Shown here in pieces: positions 57,129-64,000 of a stretch of DNA of 64,000 nt. Each line of letters opens with the position of its first letter. Position 1 is the first letter of the stretch. Under the pieces are notes generated by a model. That model saw nothing but the letters and a program-made list of their open reading frames with translations, was not told the DNA's origin and did no database searches. This DNA is from Sphingomonas sp. HDW15A (GTDB lineage: Bacteria; Pseudomonadota; Alphaproteobacteria; Sphingomonadales; Sphingomonadaceae): contig NZ_CP049870.1 in assembly GCF_011301715.1 (NCBI RefSeq), positions 186,001 to 250,000 of the forward strand. Direction: 5' to 3'. The translations under genes and the position numbers were made by a program.

Positions 57129-57724
57129 ATGAGTGAAGGCAAGTCCGCTATCGAGCCGTCAAAGGTTCCGCTAACGCCTGACGAGCGCCGTTTGCTTGGA
57201 ATTGGCCATCCGGATTACGAATTCCCCAAGGAGGTCCACAACCTCCTGATGGCGGCCAACCAAACGAACATGACCCTGTCGGAAATGGCCGACTCCAAGG
57301 CTTCGATCCTGCTCGGTGCAAGTTTCGTTGTCTTCTCGCTCTCCATCGGCAGCATTGCCGAGGGCAAGATCAATTTCCCGATGCTGGTGCTGACGCTCTT
57401 CTCATTCATTGCGACGATCTTCGGAGTCCTCACCGTCAGGCCCAACCGGATGGTCAAGGCCAGGGTCCCGATACCGGGTAAGAAGGTCAATATCCTGTTC
57501 TTCGGAAGCTATATCGACTGCCCGCGCGAGGAATATGTCGACGAAGTGATGCGGGTATTGTCTTCCGAAGAAGAAACCTATCGCCGGCTGGCGCGAGATC
57601 TGTGGGACCATGGCCACGTCCTTCGCGACAACAAATATCGATGGCTCTACTGGAGCTTCACATTCTTCCTGTACGGAATGGTCGTCACCGCCGTTGCGCT
57701 GATTGTCCAGCTCGTCTTCCTGAA

Positions 57725-57728
<4 letters not shown>
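57129..57728 (+). CDS. PycTM/DUF5706-like membrane protein 2
   Basis: A 199-residue paralogue of the preceding gene (shared ADSKASILLGASFVVFSL and REEYVDEVMRVL). It has two membrane helices in the first half and one at the C-terminus (TFFLYGMVVTAVALIVQLV). It begins 10 bases after gene 1 and its stop overlaps the convergent cerR stop. A duplicated effector-type membrane pair, so possibly a hetero-oligomer. The role is unknown. Confidence 0.75.
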
Positions 57729-59679
<1,951 letters not shown>

Positions 59680-59723
59680 TTAGGCGAGCCTTTCGGGGAT
59701 GGGAACCTGGGCTTGACGGCGGT

Positions 59724-59741
59724 GTGTTATATAAATAACAC
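59724..59741. promoter_or_regulatory. Inverted repeat upstream of the serine hydrolase gene
   Basis: GTGTTATATAAATAACAC is a 7-bp inverted repeat around four bases, next to a TTGACG -35-like element at 59713-59718, 31 bases before the ATG. It could be an operator or part of the promoter. It differs from the 62.0-kb site. Confidence 0.4.
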
Positions 59742-59772
59742 GGCGCGCAAGGGCAAGAATGGGGTTAGACTG

Positions 59773-61422
59773 ATGCGTTCGAAACTATCATGGGCCGCTT
59801 CCGCGGCGCTCGTGCTGGCAGGCCCGGCGGCCGCACTTCCGGCCGATTTCAAGGCGAAGGCGGATGCCTTGCTGGCTGAATCTTTCCCTGCGGACGGTCC
59901 TGGCGCGATTGTGCTCGTGACGGAGAAAGGACGGGCTGCCTACGCGTCGGGCCGGGGCCTGGCCGACGTCGAAGCGGGCAAGCCACTGGACCCGGCGATG
60001 CCGATGAGGCTGGGCTCAATCACCAAGCAGTTCACGGCAGCCATGGTGCTGAAGCTCGCCGAAGAGGGCAGACTCTCGCTCGACGATCCACTTTCCAAAT
60101 TCCTTCCGGATTATCCGCAACCGGGCGCTGCGGCGACCGTTCGGCAATTGCTCAACCACACCAGCGGCATTCGCAGCTACACCGGCATTCCCGGGGTGAT
60201 GATCTCTCGCGCGGACAAGAAGCACAGCACGTCTGACATGATTGCGCTATTCAGGCACGCTCCGCCGGAGTTCGCCGCAGGCAAGGACTGGGCGTACAAT
60301 AATTCGGGATACGTGCTGCTGGGCGCGATCATCGAACAGGTCACCCGCAAGCCCTGGTACGCCGCGCTCAATGAGGAGATCATTCGCCCGCTCGGTCTCA
60401 GATCGATCCGTTACGGCGGATTGGAGAATGGCGAGAAGGGAATCGCCAAACCGTACACCCGACAGGGCGACAAGGTCGTGCCCGCACTCCCGATCGACAT
60501 GAGCTTTCCACATGCGGCGGGAGCATTGGTCGGCACGACCGCCGACCTTTCTGCCTGGGCGCGAGCACTCCACCAGGGCAAGGTGATCGGCAAGGCAAGC
60601 TATTCGCAGATGATCGCACCGACGAAGATCGGTGATCGCACTGTCCCCTATGGGTACGGGCTCGCTCCAGGGAAGGTGCGCGGCCGCAACCTCGTCGGCC
60701 ATGATGGCGGCATTTACGGCTTCCAGACCGATGGGATCTACCTCCCAGCCGAAGATATCTATGTCGCGGTATTCGCCAATTCCGACCAGTCGGCTTCGGA
60801 TCCGGAAATCGTCAGCCGAAAGCTGGCGGCTCTGGCGGTTGGCGATCCCTTTGAAGAACTGAAGGAAGCGCCACTCAACGCACAGGCGGTCGAACCGTTT
60901 CTCGGCGTTTACCGAACTGCGGATGCCGAGCGGACCTTCTTTCTGAAGAACGGCAAGCTGTTCACCAAGCGGAAGGGCAATTCGGCGCTGCCGGTGCTTC
61001 CGGCGGTGGGGAACCGCTTTTTCTACCCTGACAGCCTTACCTGGTTCGCGATCGAGCGGGGCGCGGATGGAATGCCGGTCATGCAGTTCCACACCGATGG
61101 CGAGCGAGCGGCGGTGCCGGCAGTCTATGCTGGTCCCGTTCCGCCGGAACCGGCAGCGGTCGCGCTACCCCGAGCCGATCTTGAGCGGTTGGCCGGGAAT
61201 TATCAGGGACCGCTGCCGATCGTCGTCGGAATCGACGAGAAGGGCCAGCTGACGCTCAAGTTCGGGCCTCAACCAATCACGCACCTGATCGCCGAGAGCC
61301 CCACCATGTTCCGGGTCGAGGAAGTCGACGCCAAGGTCGAGTTCAAGCTGGACGGCGGAAAGGCCAGCGAGCTGCTGATCCACCAGGGCGGACGCGCGCT
61401 TCCAGCCAAGCGGAAGGACTAA
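59773..61422 (+). CDS. Secreted serine hydrolase of the beta-lactamase/esterase class C fold
   Basis: A 549-residue protein. A signal peptide is followed by a penicillin-binding-like domain with the nucleophile in SITK (Ser82-Lys85), YNN (Tyr175-Asn177) and HDG (310-312, replacing KTG), then an extra C-terminal lipocalin-like domain with GRYxG-type strands. This pattern fits esterases/DD-peptidase homologues more than true AmpC lactamases. Convergent to the TetR gene, with a four-base overlap. Confidence 0.85.
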   Translation: MRSKLSWAASAALVLAGPAAALPADFKAKADALLAESFPADGPGAIVLVTEKGRAAYASGRGLADVEAGKPLDPAMPMRLGSITKQFTAAMVLKLAEEGRLSLDDPLSKFLPDYPQPGAAATVRQLLNHTSGIRSYTGIPGVMISRADKKHSTSDMIALFRHAPPEFAAGKDWAYNNSGYVLLGAIIEQVTRKPWYAALNEEIIRPLGLRSIRYGGLENGEKGIAKPYTRQGDKVVPALPIDMSFPHAAGALVGTTADLSAWARALHQGKVIGKASYSQMIAPTKIGDRTVPYGYGLAPGKVRGRNLVGHDGGIYGFQTDGIYLPAEDIYVAVFANSDQSASDPEIVSRKLAALAVGDPFEELKEAPLNAQAVEPFLGVYRTADAERTFFLKNGKLFTKRKGNSALPVLPAVGNRFFYPDSLTWFAIERGADGMPVMQFHTDGERAAVPAVYAGPVPPEPAAVALPRADLERLAGNYQGPLPIVVGIDEKGQLTLKFGPQPITHLIAESPTMFRVEEVDAKVEFKLDGGKASELLIHQGGRALPAKRKD

Positions 61423-61994
61423 TCCGCGCCGACCAGCGCGCGAACCTGCGCAACCGCAATGTCGCGGACGGCGGCCGGGTCATCACCGGTGGCCGCGGCG
61501 ATCTCGGGCCCGACAAGGCTGTCGCCGATGGCCAGCAGGACGAGGCCAAGGATTACCTGGTCCATCGCCCGCATGTCGCCCTCGGCGCGGAAGTCGGCGA
61601 GAATCGCCGCAACCGTGTCCGTGACGGGGGTCAGTGCCTCGCGCTGGCGGGTGAGCGCGATCCAGCCGATCAATTCGCCGACCTGCTCGGCCCGGAAGGC
61701 GTCGAACATGGCGTCGACGACGTCGCGCACCTGCGCTTCGCCGCGGCGCCGCTTGCCGATCGCGTCCCCGATCGATTGAGCGACCGTCGCCGCGATGCTT
61801 TCGGCCAGGGCGCGGTGAAGCCCGGCAGCCGAACCGAAATGGTGAAGGAGATTCGCATGGGTCCGGCCCACCCGGCCGGCGACGGCCTTGAGTGTCACCG
61901 CTGCCGCGCCTTCGTCGCGAAGCAACTGGCGGGCAGCCGCGATTGCGGCAGTCCGGCTCTCTTCCTGGCTCAACCGTTTACGAACTATTGACAT
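61419..61994 (-). CDS. TetR family transcriptional regulator
   Basis: A 191-residue TetR protein with an HTH at about 30-55 (VTLKAVAGRVGRTHANLLHHFG) and a variable ligand-binding C-terminal helical domain. The ATG lies inside the palindrome TGACATTTATGTCA at 61989-62002, so it probably represses itself and the divergent hydrolase gene. Inducer unknown. Confidence 0.87.
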   Translation of the reverse strand: MSIVRKRLSQEESRTAAIAAARQLLRDEGAAAVTLKAVAGRVGRTHANLLHHFGSAAGLHRALAESIAATVAQSIGDAIGKRRRGEAQVRDVVDAMFDAFRAEQVGELIGWIALTRQREALTPVTDTVAAILADFRAEGDMRAMDQVILGLVLLAIGDSLVGPEIAAATGDDPAAVRDIAVAQVRALVGAD

Positions 61995-62002
61995 TTATGT
62001 CA
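61989..62002. promoter_or_regulatory. Palindromic operator for the TetR regulator
   Basis: TGACATTTATGTCA has perfect 6-bp arms around TT and covers the first bases of tetR, between tetR and the divergent gene at 62038. Position and symmetry fit TetR auto-repression. Confidence 0.55.
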
Positions 62003-62037
62003 GCTAATCTCACGTTGCTGCCTCAACGTGGAGGAAC

Positions 62038-62934
62038 ATGGTGTCTGCCGCAAGCGTAGCGAATTCAGGCCGCAGCCCGGCCGACTTGACGATTACCCCA
62101 CGCGACTTTCGATTCGGCCGCGACGAGAACACTGCGCGCTGGTGGCATGGCGGCAATCCGTACGCGAGCGCCCTTTATAATGCGCTCTCCGCGACATTCC
62201 CGAAGGGCGAGGCTTTTTTCATCGAGAGCGTCCGCCGATACATGACCCATGTTCCTGCCCGCCTCGGCGAGGAGATCAAGGCGTTCACCACCCAGGAAGT
62301 CATTCACAGCCGGGAACATGCCGCCTTCAATAAGCGGGCGATCGATGCAGGCTATGACCTCACCAAGCTTGATGCTCGAATCGACAAGCGGCTCGCGCTG
62401 ATCAGGTCGAAGCCGCCGATCGCAGCTTTGGCGGCGACGATGGTGCTTGAGCATTTCACGGCCATCCTTGCTCACGAGTTGCTCGCCAACCCGAAACACC
62501 TAACGGGCGCCGACAAGGCGAGCGGCGACCTGTGGCGGTGGCATGCCGCCGAGGAGATCGAGCACAAAGGCGTCGCCTACGATACGTGGTTGGCGGCGAC
62601 GAAGGACTGGCCGCGCTTCAAGCGCTGGTCCGTCAAGGCGAAGGTCATGTTGCTGGTCACCAGCCACTTCTTCCCGGATCGCTTGAGAGGTGCCGCCGAG
62701 CTATTGAGGCAGGACGGGATCACCGGCTTTCGCGCTTGGGCGGGGCTCATACGCTACGGCTTCTTTTCGCCGGGGATGTTCCGCAAGATTCTTGGGGCCT
62801 GGGCAAGCTTCTTCCTTCCCGGATTTCACCCCTGGAACCACGACGACCGCCATCTCATCGCCGGTTTCGACCTCGGCGGCGATTACGGTCAGACTCCGGC
62901 CAGGAAGGTGAGACGCGCCCGCGCGGCGGCCTAG
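62038..62934 (+). CDS. Metal-dependent hydrolase family protein (PF10118)
   Basis: A 298-residue helical protein of the so-called metal-dependent hydrolase family with ferritin-like metal residues: TQEVIHSREH (about 85), EHFTAILAHEL and WHAAEEIEHKG. GGAGG lies just before the ATG. It is divergent from the TetR gene, which likely controls it. Di-iron chemistry is inferred from the E/H pattern; the reaction is unknown. Confidence 0.82.
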   Translation: MVSAASVANSGRSPADLTITPRDFRFGRDENTARWWHGGNPYASALYNALSATFPKGEAFFIESVRRYMTHVPARLGEEIKAFTTQEVIHSREHAAFNKRAIDAGYDLTKLDARIDKRLALIRSKPPIAALAATMVLEHFTAILAHELLANPKHLTGADKASGDLWRWHAAEEIEHKGVAYDTWLAATKDWPRFKRWSVKAKVMLLVTSHFFPDRLRGAAELLRQDGITGFRAWAGLIRYGFFSPGMFRKILGAWASFFLPGFHPWNHDDRHLIAGFDLGGDYGQTPARKVRRARAAA

Positions 62935-63476
62935 GCCGCCAGCGCGCCTTCACCTTCTGCATCGGCGACGAGCCACTGCCGCATCAACACGGCTTCTGCC
63001 TCGTGACCTCGCGCGCAACTGAATTGCGGACCGCGGAGGCCTGTTGCCATGAAGCCGAGCTTTTCAAGCACCCGTCCGGACGCCGGATTGTCTACGAAAT
63101 AAGAGGCGTCGAGCCGCTCGATTCCAATCGTTCGCGCGATCTCGATGAGCTGCCGGCCCGCCTCGGTCGCGTAGCCGCGGCCCCAATGGTCGCGCGCAAT
63201 CCAGTACCCAAGGGCGATTGCGCCAGACGCCTTTCGAATCAGGCCGCAGGAGCCGACCAGTACGGGATCGCCGTCGGTTCGCGCGAACAGCAGGAAATTC
63301 GGGAGAATGGGGTCTTTCGGCGCTGCAAGAAACGCTTCCGCCTCCGCAAGCCCATAAGGCCACGGAGCGTTCGCCAGATTGCGGACGATCATCTCGTCGG
63401 CAATGGCTCTTGCCAATGCGGGCGCATCTTCGGCCCAGCCCGGACGAAGCAACAAACGTTCGGTACGTGCGAACAC
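62931..63476 (-). CDS. GNAT (RimJ/RimL-type) N-acetyltransferase
   Basis: A 181-residue GNAT with ERLLLRPGWAEDA, GYWIARDHWGRGYATEAGR (acetyl-CoA loop) and LEKLGFMATG, typical of the RimJ/RimL group that acetylates protein N-termini or small amines. Convergent overlap of four bases with the upstream gene. Confidence 0.88.
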   Translation of the reverse strand: MFARTERLLLRPGWAEDAPALARAIADEMIVRNLANAPWPYGLAEAEAFLAAPKDPILPNFLLFARTDGDPVLVGSCGLIRKASGAIALGYWIARDHWGRGYATEAGRQLIEIARTIGIERLDASYFVDNPASGRVLEKLGFMATGLRGPQFSCARGHEAEAVLMRQWLVADAEGEGALAA

Positions 63477-63540
63477 CGGCCTTCTCCTTTCCTCACGCAG
63501 CGCGCCGCTAACGGCTTTGCGTGACAGTTTCGGGAGAAGA

Positions 63541-63579
63541 AAAAAGGGAGAAGAGGGGGCTGCCCTCTTCTCCCTTTTT
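63541..63579 (-). terminator. Rho-independent terminator after rpmA
   Basis: A perfect 17-bp stem (AAAAAGGGAGAAGAGGG with its full complement) around a five-base loop, ending in T5 on both strands. It lies 66 bases after the rpmA stop on the minus strand and should end that operon very efficiently. Confidence 0.92.
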
Positions 63580-63644
63580 GGATTCCGGTTGTCCGGTTGT
63601 CCTGGGCTGCCCCTCCTCGGGAGCGGCCCTTTATCGACCGGTCC

Positions 63645-63917
63645 CTATTTTGCTGCTTGTGCCGCCATCATCTCAATGTGGACGTACTTGCGGCCAAGCT
63701 TGCCGTCGCGAAACGCGACGCGGCCATCACAAAGAGCAAAAAGCGTATGGTCCTTGCCCAGGCCGACGTTGTCGCCCGGGTACCACTTCGTGCCGCGCTG
63801 GCGCACGATGATGTTTCCGGCAGTGACGCTCTCGCCGCCGAACTTCTTCACGCCAAGGCGCTTCGATTCTGAATCGCGGCCGTTACGCGACGAGCCGCCA
63901 GCTTTCTTATGTGCCAT
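63645..63917 (-). CDS. rpmA: 50S ribosomal protein L27
   Basis: A 90-residue L27 with the intact N-terminal [19 protein letters not shown], which reaches the peptidyl transferase centre, and [19 protein letters not shown]. It needs no N-terminal cleavage, unlike the Firmicutes type. It lies 10 bases downstream of rplU, the usual order. Confidence 0.97.
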   Translation of the reverse strand: MAHKKAGGSSRNGRDSESKRLGVKKFGGESVTAGNIIVRQRGTKWYPGDNVGLGKDHTLFALCDGRVAFRDGKLGRKYVHIEMMAAQAAK

Positions 63918-63927
63918 CTTCTAGCTC

Positions 63928-64000
63928 TTACTTCTTTTTCGGGGTGGCCTTGGGAGCCGCCTTCTTGTCCGCAGCCTTAGCAGGTGCAGCATCCTTTGTC
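63928..64000 (-). CDS. rplU: 50S ribosomal protein L21, C-terminal end only
   Basis: Only the last 23 codons are in the window, reading an Ala/Lys/Pro-rich tail (APAKAADKKAAPKATPKKK) before TAA. Extended basic tails of this kind occur on L21 of sphingomonads. The position directly upstream of rpmA makes rplU the expected gene, though the conserved core lies outside. Confidence 0.75.
   Translation of the reverse strand, partial: TKDAAPAKAADKKAAPKATPKKK

Overview
The window is high-GC, densely packed alphaproteobacterial chromosome, almost certainly from a sphingomonad (order Sphingomonadales). The main reasons are a serine palmitoyltransferase with a dedicated acyl carrier protein and a CerR-like reductase (55.1-58.6 kb), the cell-cycle regulator SciP (DUF1153), an ATP12 chaperone, a class I PHA synthase with a phasin, and a LOV-HTH light regulator. 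The genus cannot be fixed from the sequence alone. No prophage, insertion sequence, CRISPR array, rRNA or tRNA was recognised.

Layout. 0-9.7 kb: a truncated TRIC/UPF0126 channel, phaC plus a GNAT, PilZ, RarD, a DUF4893 lipoprotein, then rluC-HAD-small membrane protein-ATP12 in tight overlap, gmk, and a phasin with a lysine/alanine-rich head behind a TGCA-repeat palindrome. 9.7-19.2 kb: clpS, murA, an amidohydrolase/GNAT pair, DUF445 and an RND efflux operon. 19.3-25.5 kb: two GlsB-like stress membrane proteins around a SIMPL protein, sciP, mnmA, small secreted proteins and the LOV-HTH regulator. 25.5-32.7 kb: PhzF, CDF transporter and pdxH; then dnaJ, yihY, fabI, acylphosphatase and DUF1232; then purA. 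32.7-37.3 kb: trpD-trpCF-trpB-trpA preceded by a Trp-rich leader peptide and an attenuator-type hairpin. 37.5-44 kb: small secreted proteins, an S41 peptidase with a decayed fragment of a paralogue upstream, and serC-ridA-serA. 44-51 kb: M23 peptidase, HesB/IscA, xth, an acyltransferase-like protein, a desaturase and lptF-lptG. 51.2-59.7 kb: a putative sphingolipid locus (DAGK/LCB-type lipid kinase, Tam41-like nucleotidyltransferase, hybrid histidine kinase, spt, acpR, two PycTM-like membrane proteins, cerR, obg). 59.7-64 kb: a serine hydrolase, a TetR regulator, a PF10118-type protein, a GNAT, rpmA and the 3' end of rplU.

A cross-cutting feature is that at least eight genes (rarD, the DUF4893 lipoprotein, rluC, an 84-aa hypothetical gene, purA, serA, lptF and the hybrid kinase) are interrupted by the loss of one G/C. 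Most losses lie in runs of four where five would restore the frame. Because purA and lptF are normally essential and every lesion has the same signature, sequencing or assembly error is the likeliest cause, so these genes are annotated across their full spans.

The most interesting biology is the 51-59 kb locus. A lipid kinase and a Tam41-like cytidylyltransferase, which could together make an activated CDP-lipid, sit next to the ceramide backbone genes, and tandem Pycsar-effector-like membrane proteins lie inside the cluster. The attenuated trp operon is the clearest regulatory find.
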